In this document: positions 11,257 to 22,425 of the stretch, one piece after another
Numbering within the stretch: the stretch's first letter is position 1
Layout: each line of letters starts with the position of its first letter
Program-made: the position numbers and the translations under genes
The notes under the pieces: model-generated
The model's database searches: none
What the model was told of the DNA's origin: nothing
The model's input: the letters and a program-made list of their open reading frames with translations, nothing else
NCBI GenBank assembly: GCA_948470475.1
Contig: OX419335.1
Span: 18,837,479-18,901,478 of the forward strand
Length of the DNA: 64,000 nucleotides
Direction of reading: 5' to 3'
Source: Galaxea fascicularis
Taxonomy: Eukaryota > Cnidaria > Anthozoa > Scleractinia > Euphylliidae

Positions 11257-14200
11257 GTAAGTCTTTGATTCAGACAATTTTTACCTATGAATGGAACGTG
11301 GGTTTCTCAAATTCCACTAACGAGGACACCATCCTCAGGACTCGAAGGCCAAATTTTGTGGTTTTTCTACGGTAGGAGGCATGCTTTGTCTGCGAAGTGG
11401 CTAAAATACTTTGTGAGCTTAACCTCCTTTATTATTTAGCCGAAATTAAGAGATTCGAAGGCAAAGTTGATCTTTGTGTTTAATGAAATAACAGATTCCT
11501 ATTCACAGAACTCCATTCTATAGCTACAGTATTTGTTTTCGAAGCATCATCAGTTCTTGATCCCGGTCTAGCGCAATAAACAGTAAGGGAGAGAAAAAAT
11601 ATCCTCTGAGTCCCTATTTAGTTTGCTTCAATTTCAAACGTTCTGAGTTCATAAACTTTATTGCCGCGAATACAATTTACGTCCTTCATTGCTGTAACTC
11701 ATGGTAATGTGGCGCTCTTCTAATTACCTATTATTCGTTTTCGGAAGTGATAATGTTGCTAACTCAGAATAATACATCGCTACTTGGGCGATCTTTAGTT
11801 ACTGACCGTTCATCAAGTAGACAGTAGATTTCCTCCCGTTTCAAAACTTTTGTGATATCGATAATCGATACAAATACATGCAGCACTTTGTGTTCAGTTA
11901 ATTGCTCTACACATGTATATATGAAATAAAAGAATAAACGACATGTTAAAATTTTTCTACTCATCGCAGTTCGTGTTCTTGATTTTGAAAGGGCTTTCGA
12001 ACAGCATATTATTTCCTATCCTATAATGCCGAAAACTTGTAAGTATAAAAAAATATAGAATAAGATGAAGGACACCGAAAACGTAAACAAAGCGTAAAAG
12101 TTTGACCCTAGGCCTCTTACTTGCCTTTTCTATTGTTTGTTATCATTCTATTTTTATCCGCGAAAAACGCAAACATGGAATGATTCGAATGAAAATATTG
12201 ACTGAAATACATGTATTATTTCTATATGATTCGACTGGCCGTGTATCAATTAATAGCCAAAATTTCCTTTTATCATTATTGTTCAAGACCTATAGAAATG
12301 ATGACAGTAGCAAAAATATTTGTTACACTATCAGGATTTGTAACCTGAAGCATTGATAATTTAATGCAAGGTATTGATTTCTCACTTTCTCTTGAGTAAA
12401 TAAAAAAAATTAAAAATTATTTGCCTTTTACTGTGAACTCGGAAAACCGTGAGCACTTAGAAATACATGTACATTTCTATAAATATGTCTATTGTGTTGC
12501 AAAAGAAAACCAATTAGATAGAAGATGGATAAACCGCAAAGTATAGCGTCGGCCACTTTTGTGGTTAGTGGTTTCTTCTTGTGGTTTTATCACTCTTCTG
12601 ATTGGTTGAAGAACTACATGTATAGACATTTCAGAAGTTAAATTCTTATGAGTTCATGGTTTTACAATTTCATGGTAAATATAAGAGAACAGATATGTTG
12701 TCACCAGTAATATGCAAGCATGATGCTACAATGAGTTGTAAAACATATACTTGAGACACTGTATGCCATTTGCATCCTCCCCTTTTCCCTCCCCTCCCCC
12801 TCCTATCAAAGTGTCTACTTACAACACCATGCTTGAAACTTTGAGGAGCAACTTTGAAAGGGGGAAAGGGAGGGGCAGTGTGTTGTATCTCACAGATTTC
12901 TTAGCAGCAGTGTTTTGAGAAGGAGAAGATGTTTTTGATTGCGAATGTCTTGACAACTTTGCAACTGGTTGTGCATCTACATTCATCTGAATACTTTGCA
13001 TCAGCCTGAGCAGCACTACAAAAGCCTTACATGTATGTACTGTAGGCTTGCATCTTAGAAAAGATAAAACAATAAGAATGATTAAATCAGCAATAATTAA
13101 GAAAGTGATATCACTTCAGCATTCAACTGTACCTGTAGAAAGTTAATGAGTCTGCAAGAATGATTCTATGTATACAGTTATTTTAATACTTTGCTACAAC
13201 CTGTTCAGCGGCACTGCAAAGGCCTTACATGTATGTAGGCATGCATCTTAGAATTGAAAAAAGAACTTATAAACATTATTTAGCTATCAGAAAAAGAAAG
13301 TGATATTACAATGCACTTCAGTATTCAACTGTACAGACAGTATTAACAGGCAACAGTACATAATTATATGAACATTTGCACTGAAATGACTGTTATGGAT
13401 AAAAGTTGATTTCAGGTTAATTTTGATTTAACATTGGTTGAAATCAATTTCCTTTGTCAGATCTCCTATGAACATTTATTGGAGGGGTGGTGAATGCTAC
13501 CTCTAAAATCTTGGGTCTTGTAAACTTTTCATCTGATCTTGAAATCTCGACAACCTTTGCTAAGAGTCTCAAAGTCTCATTTATAGTGCTTTTACATTAC
13601 AATCAGTCTCAAATTTTTGCATGTTTGGTCTTGGTCTCGGATTTTCAATGAAGGGTCTCGGTGTCTTGGCAAGTCTCGAATTTTACCATTTGCCAACCCT
13701 AATTGGAGTTAGGTACAATCGTAGCCTGACAAAGGAATAGTTATTATTGATTTCAATCTACATGTAGGTTTAAATCAAAATTAACCTGAAATCAAATTTG
13801 ACCTATAACATACAGCTGTACGTATATATCTGTGATAATTGATTGATGGGGTCAGTTTGTCAACAAACCCTCAGATACATGTAACTTAATAAGCCAGGAT
13901 TTTCTGGTTGATTGTAGTTTTCATCCGTTTGCCACGATGTTATTGGCAGTGAAGACTATGAAAGGTGATTAGTACATTCAGTCAATCTTTTGTTAACCCT
14001 TTAAGGGGTCTCCCTTTAATGACAAGTAAATCTGTATAAATTCTATTAAGTCACTCTCAGGAGGGAAAGGGCTAATTCAGGTGACATTGGTTTTGTCTTT
14101 AGTCAGTGTGTTGATTATACAGGTACAGCTGTATTGTCATCAGTGAAGTCCTACACCACAGGATTTACATGAAATTGCCTTTACAGCAGCATGGCACATT

Positions 14201-15631
14201 ATTTTTCCCCATCATCATCATCATCATTGTCATCATCATCATTATCTTAATGAATGCCTGGATAGGTATTCCTGATTATCTTATGGTCTGTGTTCCCCTC
14301 CCCTCCCCTCTAATCCTCTATGAAAGTGATGGGTGTGCTCCTCAGAAATTTTGAAAATAACTCCTAAAAGGTACCAGAATCTTGAGTACTGGGCATGGCC
14401 CCCCATTATTTTCAACATTAAAAGGTACCACCATTTCTACTGGGGAAACCAATATGATTTTAAAACACCAATCCAACACTGATAAGTTTCAGTAGCAGTT
14501 AAGATGGTTCACCTTGGGTCAATACCCTAAAAAGTACTGCTACAACTCTAGTGGTGGTAATTTTAGGTTAAAGTACCCTGAGCGGTACCAACCATTAATT
14601 TTAACCCCTAGAAGGTATGACAAGCACCCCCATCATTTTTATAGGGCACCCCCAGGTCTAAAACACGCACCTCTCCTGAATTTTCGTTTTTTAACCTTAA
14701 TCCACAATATTTCTTGAAAAGACAGAATTTGGCATGATGTACAGTATTGTCATCTCATAGCTTCAACGATTATTCATAACTGTACAAGCATTAAAATTGT
14801 CAAGCAATCTCTGTGCCATGGACAGTCTCTCAGAACTACAGCTGTAGAGTTGTAGTACAGGCTTTAGAGACTGTAGGCTCTAGCAACACTTCAGAAGTTG
14901 CACCCTATGAGTTGAGTGAGTAGCCTTTGTCTGGTTTGCAACGAGTTAGGGGAAGTCCATTTTTGAAGTGTCAGGGTTATGTTTTTTTGCTCAGGTTGAG
15001 ATGTGTCAAGATCCTTCATTTATTACCGTCGGTAGTACTGTAGGGTTCGTGCTGTGTTGGAGCAAGAACTGATTAACTCAGAAAAATAAAATAAAACTAA
15101 GAAAAACGTGATGCATACTTAAAACAAACTGATTAAAATCATAAGTCTCTGACTATGCATGGGAACTTAATGAAATTTAGTTTGCTGTGCACATTTCTGG
15201 TTATGTTGGGGTGTTGATGTAACCTTATAACAAGTTCTAATAAACTGTTGTCTGTTCTGAGTTTTTTTGCATTTAAAATTGTTTGTGAGTTGAAATTACG
15301 ATTTCACGTATACTGTAGGCTTAACTGGTTGATCCACCATTTTTTCGTTAATCCTACACTTAATTGAGTTATAAAGAAGACGCCGCTAGTCCTAAGCTTT
15401 CCAACAGCACCTGTAAGGCAAACAGGTTATGTTAAAGGGCCCCAGTCAGCCTCCGCCATTTTCAATGCCATCGAAATTATTGATAATGCATGGTGAAGCG
15501 AAATCTTATTGCTTTATTGTAAGTTGTGTTCCTGAAAGTATGTTTAATTATCTGTTGTAGTTCCACAGTGATTTCCTTTGTTTCGACGTCCTCCTAATAA
15601 AATATAAGAGCCAAATTCTCGCCAGTAAACC

Positions 15632-15665
<34 letters not shown>

Positions 15666-17149
15666 GACTTTAGAGTACAAATTACGTGTACAGTGTAGGG
15701 GTAAGCACAACACCGGTGGGCGATTTTTAATATTGATGTCTACAACGCTTAGTCTAAAAACTGTCTTGTTTTCGTTACAGACGCCATCGTTGTCCCCATG
15801 AGGGCTCAAGTCCAAACAGAGTTGTCAACAAGTCTAATCAAGATCGATGTCACGTGAACTCTGAGTACAAGACAAACTACCTTCCGGGCCAGAGAACCAG
15901 GGGACCATTCCACCGTCCAACTGATCTACTTCAAACCGAGGGGGACATTGACAAAGACACGACGCAGAAGCTGGATTATCTTCCATTCGCGGTCAAACCT
16001 CCCAAACCGAAAGAACCAGAGAAATACGTTCCCAATCCAAACCCGTTTGAAACTGTATCGGAACACAGGGATCATTACCGTGGGGTTCGCACCATACCGG
16101 CTAAAATACCCCCCTATATCCGTGGGGAAACAATGCGTGTCCCCTCAGCCAAGGTTGTGTACAAGTCTATTTCCCATGACGATTACAAAGGCTGGACACC
16201 GCAGGTGCACCGTGTCATGCGTAGTAATTCGTACGCGCCCCCTGTAGAGCCGTTTAGAGAGACGTCCATCCACCAGCAGGACTACCTAAGGTTCAACCAA
16301 CCACCACGCCCAACTGCTAGGCAGCCTGACAAGATCAGATACGATGGTCCTGTATCCTCCTCCACCAACTACCGGACGGATTTCATGAACAAGGAGATAC
16401 CGCCGCGATACCAAAGGAAGCAAGAAGAGCGCGTGCCTCCGGAAGAACCATTTAACAGCAACTCTGTTTTCAAGGAAGATTTTGTGGATTTACGCGGCGC
16501 ACCAAAGGCTCCTATTTTCAACCCCAAAAGTGATTTGTTCAAAACCGATCAACCCATGCAGCAGACCACAACAAAGGCTGAAGATTTCAAGAGTTGGGGG
16601 GTATCACCTCGTAAACAACCGGAACCTGAGAAATACAAAGCACCGGATGGCAGCATGGACTGCCAGACCACCCAGATGGACTATATGCACTTCGGAAAGA
16701 AAGCTGTACCAGCCAAGAAGGCTAGACCCCGCACTAAACTACGTTTTGGACGAGAAGACGCACTGGACGACAAGACTAACTACGGCCTTAGCTTCAAATG
16801 GTTTTACGAGCCAGTTGTGCACTCAAAGGGTCCAAAGATCAAAAATGAAATTTTCCCTCCAGTTCAGGAAAGAAGCCCCGAGAAGTCAGAATTCCTGGAT
16901 AAATACAAGAGATTTAACGTAGTACCTCCCAGGATGTTCAGGGACCGGAGCTCCCTGTTCAAGACATCCGAGGGAATTTCCAAGGATACGGTATATGATG
17001 GGGACTACACTTGGCCCCGGGTCAGTTGTCCTTCAGATGCACTGTTGAAAGGCAAAGGAACATTTACGTTTGATCACGAGACGGAAACCGGACATAAAGT
17101 GTTTGCGATTGCGGAAAATTCGCACAGCACTGACATTGCAGTTGCGTAA
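11219..17149 (+). CDS. SAXO: SAXO1/SAXO2 (FAM154) homologue, two coding exons, about 468 aa
   Basis: Stabiliser of axonemal microtubules family: proteins that bind the lumen and lattice of ciliary and centriolar microtubules. Joining 11219-11256 to 15781-17149 gives one uninterrupted frame. The N-terminus starts MTKKCICQICTCGRHRCPH, with Cys at residues 5, 7, 10, 12 and 17; this is the Cys-rich N-terminal motif of the family. It is followed by repeated short modules with conserved pieces such as 'TNY..DF', 'TTKAEDFKSW' and 'EPF...S.....D', the microtubule-binding repeats. Length is close to vertebrate SAXO1/2. The splice is phase 2 (GG|A, Gly13) with GTAAGT donor and TTTTCGTTACAG acceptor. 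The gene is divergent in strand from the giant minus-strand gene downstream. Whether SAXO1 or SAXO2 is the closer orthologue cannot be told here. Confidence 0.85.
12823..13015 (-). other. Possible isolated exon, unrecognised
   Basis: A 193-nt minus-strand segment runs from a TTTTGTAG acceptor to a GTAAGT donor and is open throughout in one frame. The frame's stop overlaps the donor, which is what an internal exon looks like. The peptide is Ser/Gln/Lys-rich (for example KLSRHSQSKTSSPSQNTAAK) and matches nothing I recognise. No partner exon was found, so it may be chance. Confidence 0.2.
12999..13336. repeat. Imperfect direct duplication, about 145-bp unit
   Basis: About 12999-13140 and 13192-13336 share 'GCC TTACATGTATGTA', 'GGC.TGCATCTTAGAA', 'AAAGTGATAT' and 'CACTTCAG.ATTCAACTGTAC' in the same order at a spacing of about 195 bp. 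Confidence 0.55.
13391..13814. mobile_element. Inverted-repeat element, about 420 bp
   Basis: The left arm (about 13391-13460) contains TTGATTTCAGGTTAATTTTG and ends CCTTTGTCAG. The right arm (about 13727-13814) starts CTGACAAAGG and contains the complement AAATTAACCTGAAATCAA. The interior repeats 'CTCGG', 'CTCGAA' and 'AGTCTC' motifs. No open frame of note. Likely a non-autonomous DNA transposon; no clear duplication was seen. Confidence 0.5.
14207..14660. repeat. ATC microsatellite followed by GGTACC-type repeats
   Basis: An imperfect (ATC)n tract at about 14207-14260 is followed from 14360 by irregular repeats of AAAAGGTACCA (for example near 14369, 14421, 14530 and 14569-14590), each linked to an 'AACCCCTA' or 'ATTTT' segment. 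The spacing varies, so this looks like a decayed minisatellite or the inside of a repeat-bearing transposon. Confidence 0.45.
15436..15660. mobile_element. MITE with TTAA duplication
   Basis: The left end AGGGCCCCAGTCAGCC and right end GGCTGACTAGGGCCCT are inverted copies with one mismatch. Exact TTAA copies lie outside (15432-15435 and 15661-15664). TTAA duplications are typical of piggyBac-type elements, though the termini are not a standard piggyBac end. It ends about 120 bp before the SAXO exon 2 acceptor. Confidence 0.65.
15781..17149 (+). CDS. SAXO: SAXO coding exon 2 (main body and stop)
   Basis: The exon starts after the TTTTCGTTACAG acceptor, and its first base completes Gly13 begun in exon 1. 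The frame is open from here to TAA at 17147-17149. The segment 15781-15853, upstream of the first in-frame start-like codon, is coding: it gives RHRCPH and a hydrophilic linker to 'NSEYKTNYLPGQ'. The remainder contains about ten loosely repeated Pro/Lys/Tyr-rich modules. Confidence 0.85.
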
Positions 17150-18607
17150 GAAAAGAGAATGAATTACTACCCTATCGTTTTCCAGTGAATTGCAAAATTT
17201 CACAGCGGAGCCTTATTATAATAGGAAAATATCCTGCGTGTAAGAAAGAGTTTCAAAATCATGCTTTAGTCATATGTGGCCCCCGAAGTTTTCTTCCTTC
17301 TCTTCAGTTCCGCCTTGTGGCTCATCGTGGCTGCTTCTAGGTTCGTTTTGGAAGACAGAGAAGACAGAAAATATCTGGGACCAATATAAAGTTAAGTTGT
17401 GGATTTGTCAAGTTTTCGTATTCATATATTTTACATAGCGACAAAGCAGGAGCTAGCAATAGAGGCGCTCTAAATGGTCTTGTATTTCAAATTTACGGTG
17501 CTGCTCGAATTAAGCGCCGTAGAACAAGAGAATCCTCCTATAACAAAACGTGAGATGTATTTTAATTCCCAACATATCTGGTCGAATAAGAATGACCACT
17601 AGCAGTGTTATTATAAAAGTCCTCATCTTCCCGAAGGAGTATTCGCATTACTTTTTGGAACAACATTTTGTTAAGTATGTATGGCTCACCTTACACCACA
17701 AGGGAGGATGAAGCTGCTTGGTCTTGAATTTTTGCAAAAAAAAAGGAAAAAAAAAACAATTATCTAAAAAAAAATTCAGCGGAAATTTGCCGAGAGTTTT
17801 GATCGACGGACTAAGACTTTTTTGTTTTTGTTTTATTGGTTTCTGTATATTGTTGTACTTGCACTGTGATGGAATCTCCTTCTGTACCATTAAATGTATT
17901 TTTGAATTAATGGTATTATCGTAGTTTTATGGGGTGGGCCAGAGTCTTAAACGAACAAAAACACAGGTATTATGTAGATTTGTGTCGTTAAAACCTTGTC
18001 CAATAGCTGGTCAAAATAACATTAAATATCAAGTACATCGTACAATGTTCTGACACACAAACAAAAAATTTTGCGATCTTTGCCTTGGTATATTCGGGGG
18101 AGTCTTTTTGAGCGTAATTTCTATTCTAGTTATTGCTTCGTCCCGCTGGATTAAAAGCGTTCAAAATTTGTCACTTGAACTCGATTTTAAGGTCTCCCTC
18201 TCTGGATGGATTGTAACTACAATACAGACCAGCTATCGCAACAATTTAGCAAAGACAAACTTGATTTCCAGAATAATCTTAATTTGTTTCTTAGTTTTGC
18301 GTCCTCAGTAGAGCTTTAATTTAATTCTTTGTGAAGCAGACATAAAAATATTGAAAAAATTACGTCAGAGGTGCATTCTTTTGAGATTCATATTCCACGT
18401 ATTCCCAAAAAAAAAGGATAAAAGTCTGAAAGGAGGCAAGGTTGTAGTCAAGGACTTTTTAAATTAAGTACATATTTACTAGCAGGCACATGCTTGTCTT
18501 GGGATAGCGGAAATGTCTCGCAAAACTGCACCTTAAATGTTCTGTTAAATAAATAGGATATTTAATTGTGTAAATTGAATTTCAGAAAATCTTATTAAAC
18601 TATTTTT
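17150..18607. other. Intergenic region between converging genes
   Basis: The 3' flanks of SAXO (+) and of the giant Ig gene (-) meet here. It holds A/T homopolymers near 17,735-17,775 and no gene. A complementary TTTAAT (ATTAAA on the minus strand) at 18561-18566, about 42 nt past the PLAC stop codon, is a possible poly(A) signal for the minus-strand gene. Confidence 0.45.
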
Positions 18608-18702
18608 TCAGCGGCATGTGTTACAACACCAGCGGGAATACACGGGACACATTCCAATTTGCTTGACTCTTTGGCAGTATTTCACTTTGTCGATGCAGTT
18701 TT
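18608..18702 (-). CDS. Terminal exon: PLAC domain and stop
   Basis: The exon follows a TTTCCCCCAG acceptor, starts in phase 1 and ends with TGA (18608-18610). The 30 residues contain NCIDKVKYCQ, then MCPVYSRWCCNTCR. The six cysteines in the pattern C-x6-C-x8-C-x7-CC-x2-C match the PLAC (protease and lacunin) module found at the C-terminus of ADAMTS, ADAMTSL, papilin and lacunin proteins. It is too short to be found by ORF length. Confidence 0.85.
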
Positions 18703-21700
18703 CTGGGGGAAAGAAGAGAGAAATGCTTTTAGTTTGCGAGGAATCTGACGCAGTGCTGCGTCTCGTCAGCAGAAACTAAGGGGACTGGGGGTTAGGGAAC
18801 AGAATGATATTCCTACATTTAATATCTTACTCAGTACTAATTCAAATTGTTATTCCATGGACATTACTATCTGCACCTTCTTACAGTAGATGCCACATGC
18901 TCTGTATAACATTTAATAATTGTTTCCCTCCTTAATGTCGGCAAACTGGGCTAAATCATTTGCTAAATCCCGGTTAAACCATCCATTGTCAACTCTCCTA
19001 GTTTGTCTTAGTTCATCAAGACATGCAATGAAGGGCAAGCCTTACCTTTTAGGCATGGCTTCCTGTTACAAGCCTCCTGTAGGGGCGGCTTCTTCTGCCA
19101 TGCACACTGACCTTTGGCCGGTTTCAAGCTCTTTCTAAAAACGCACTGCAGCCGGCGAAACTTTACTCCATGTGAGCCACAAGAACGGGAACACTGCCAA
19201 TCAGACCACACAAATTGAAAATTCACGATATGAGTTGACTGTAAAGCGATTATTTAAACTTAAGTAGGTTGAGTTTGCTCATACGTTTAGACTAAAACGT
19301 GACTTCCGCAACACTTAGAAAGCTTTCCATTGCAGCAAGGCAAAAAGTCAAACGGGGTAGTGTATACATCACACGACTTAAGAGCACGTAGTTCGATGAA
19401 AAGAAAGACTGAAAGAAACTAAGAAGTTCTTCCAAACATATTTCTGTTTTTTCCTCCAAAGTTTTCTTGGAAGAACATTTCACAGGGAAGAACATACGCT
19501 TCAAGTCGTGCGCATGCTTCCTACTGACATGCCTGACAGTAAGTGGTACTTACCGCTGACCAAACAGTTGTCCGCCAGATCACGTGACAATCTCTATGGG
19601 TACAACGTTGGTGTTTGATTGGCTTATGCTTGTGTACACAGTGGATGTCACTAATCGCTTTACCCACGGGACTTACACAACTGATGTGCCTTTCTTGCCA
19701 GCCACGAAGATGCGTAACACAGTTACCGCACTGAAAACAAACGTTAAGTAAGATCAAAGTGGCCATGAGCCACTGAACTCAAAAAATAAATTATAAACTA
19801 ATTAATCCCTGGTATATTTCCTTCGTCAGTAAACGTTACCGAAAGATCCAAAGGAGAAGCGTTACATTTTACGCAACATTACGTCTTAGGAGGGTGAAAT
19901 TTTAAAGAGTAGCCCACTTTGGAAATGAATAGGGGTCTGGGGGGGAGTTTTTAAAATTTGTCGATTGGAAAAAAGGTGTTCCCACCACATGAAAGAGCAT
20001 CTTAAAAATTGTAACCTAATCAACTTTGAGGCTGTTCAGTTGAATAGGAGCTGAATAAAAGGCTTATGAAAATCTTGAAAATTATAGACTTTGTATGGAA
20101 TGGGGGGACGTACTTTCTGAAACAGACACATTTGTATGGGATTTTCTCTGGCAGCTTTTTATTCAAACATGCTCAAATGTGCTCCCTTTCATGTGAGATA
20201 CCATTCAGTTCAATTCCATTGAGCCTCACACATATGGCATTTGTTAAAATATCAACCTGATGCAGAATTGTAAGAGGAAAATAAATCTAATCAACCAAGC
20301 AGGGCGACAAATTTTGTAATTTTGTTGGCGTGTAAATTCACTATTGTTACCTTACTCCAGGTTGTTGCTTTCCAGTATCCTACAAGAAAAATCAACAAGG
20401 TTTGAGAAGAAGAATTAGAAATCAGGATCTAATTAGCGTGCTGATTGTTTAGTCAGTACAAGATTTAATTTCCCAAAGGTGTATTTGTATGCACACTGGC
20501 ATGTCATTCTGAGTTGTTTTCGCTTTGTAAAAGGTAGAAATGGCGAGAAGCAACCAACAGATGACACGAAGTTCAAAGGGGAGGTTAGACTTCTATTACT
20601 GAGATAAGTGGTGCTCCCTATCAGAAGAAACTGAAGAAATTTCGACCATGCTAACGTTGTCTTCGTCACGCTGGATTTGATAATGAATGGAAAGTATTCA
20701 CTGAGGCACAGACCTACAGAACATAACGGTCGGTCGTTCGGTCGGTCGGCCGTATGGTCGGTCGGTCGGTCGGTCAGTCAATCAGTAGGTCGGTCAGACA
20801 GTCAATCAGCCACAATCAATACTAACCCGTTGCCTCATTTTTAACAGTCAGTCTCACAGATCCCTGATCCATCCCAACGATGTTACTTGCAATACACTTA
20901 TATTGACCAGCCTGCTTATCATCCACCTGACGAACTAACAAAACACCACTTGGAAGTAACAAGTGTCTTGTGTCATTTTTGATCCGTTCCCCGTTCCTTT
21001 TCCATGTGATGAGAGGCGTAGGCTTTCCAACCACTGTACATATTAAAATCAAATTGTAACCTCTTTCCACAGTGAGAGACGAAATTATATTTCGTTTCAC
21101 CTCCGCGTTAGCCATTGCGTAACCTTCGATTCGTTTATGGTTGAAGATATGTCTAAAGTGACGGTCCAGGATTTCAGGAGGAACTATGCAAAAAATGAGC
21201 AAATGTTAACAGTGCTGCCATCATCAAAGGGCAACCGTTTAAGAGTTTTTAAGTTAAAGGTCTTGGAATCATTATTTACATGTAATCATACGCAGAACGT
21301 TCTCAAATGAATTTTGGCTGAGAGAGCGAGCCAAATTAAATTTGTGGGGAATAGCGTTTCAGAATTTCAAGGTTCAATCCATACCCATTTTTGCCTTCGT
21401 AACAACAATAGTCAGTGCTGTGGTTTTGGTGTACATGCTCTTTGGCAATAAAACTAAAACTTCATTTTGGGTTTACCATTGACAGAAAGGCATTCATTAG
21501 TATTCTGGCGCGCGTTTCTCGAAACTCCCGAAACTTCTCGGGTCTATTTCGGATACTATAATTCCTGCGTATCTAATAAACGAAGACGTTTCCAGGAATG
21601 AAATTTTGCAACAAATTTGCGCTTTCGTATCTTGAAACGGGCCCCTGAAGAGATGCTTGAAAAGTGTTTCAGTGCCTCGATTTTTGCCTCTTATATTAGT

Positions 21701-22343
21701 CATTTTCGTACTATCCTTCTGGGCCCGGTTTTTAAAAGACCAGTTAACTTTAATATTGGATTTAAATTTAACCGAAGTTTCCATCTCGCAAGTTTTTAAA
21801 AACTCATTACAAGGTAATTTTGAGTTACAGGCCAAAAAGGGTCCAACTGAAAACTGAAAGACAAAAATGTTTGATTTACTACTAAAGGCATCTTGAAATG
21901 TACGGCACGACTTACCCAAAATGCTGACAGTCGTGGTTCTTCTGAGGGTTCCATATGAGTTATTTGCAATGCAAGTATAATTCCCCTCGTCCTCTAGTTC
22001 TACGCTAGGTACCACTAAAGTGCCGTCATCCAGCACGCTGTAACGCTGCTCGGTGCTTGGCGTAGTTACTTCCCACGTGATTTTGGGTTTAGGATTTCCC
22101 TCTGCAGCACATTTGACGTGCAAGGTGGCTCCTCTGACCACTGTAGTCACGGCACCAGGGGACGTTCTCCGCACATGTAGAGGTATATTAAACCGGGACT
22201 TTAATCCTTGCCAGTGGCTCGGAATTTCAGGAGGAACTGAACAATAAAAACGCGGCAGTGAAGAACTTAACAAAGGATCGATCGACCAATCAACTAGGCG
22301 AGCAAACGATAGACAGATTGATTGATTGATCGATCGCAATCAG

Positions 22344-22425
<82 letters not shown>

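Larger units (their letters stand above)
11257..15780 (+). other. SAXO intron 1 (4.5 kb)
   Basis: Bounded by GTAAGT and TTACAG. It holds a duplicated segment (12999-13336), an inverted-repeat element (13391-13814), an ATC microsatellite, a GGTACC-rich array (14,360-14,660) and a TTAA-flanked MITE (15436-15660). No other SAXO exon is needed by the reading frame. Confidence 0.7.

Noticed and set aside
15854..17149. SAXO start at 15854
   Set aside because: The codon there is GTG, and coding continues upstream to the 15781 acceptor and the 11219 exon with the conserved Cys motif.
19194..19226. Upstream extension of the TSP1 repeat 2 frame
   Set aside because: The frame stays open, but using the TTGGCAG acceptor at 19194-19195 gives the correct TSP1 Trp-Cys spacing and the required phase 0.
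22317..22422. CRISPR-like array
   Set aside because: It is a plain CAAT microsatellite without spacers; no CRISPR array is present in the window.
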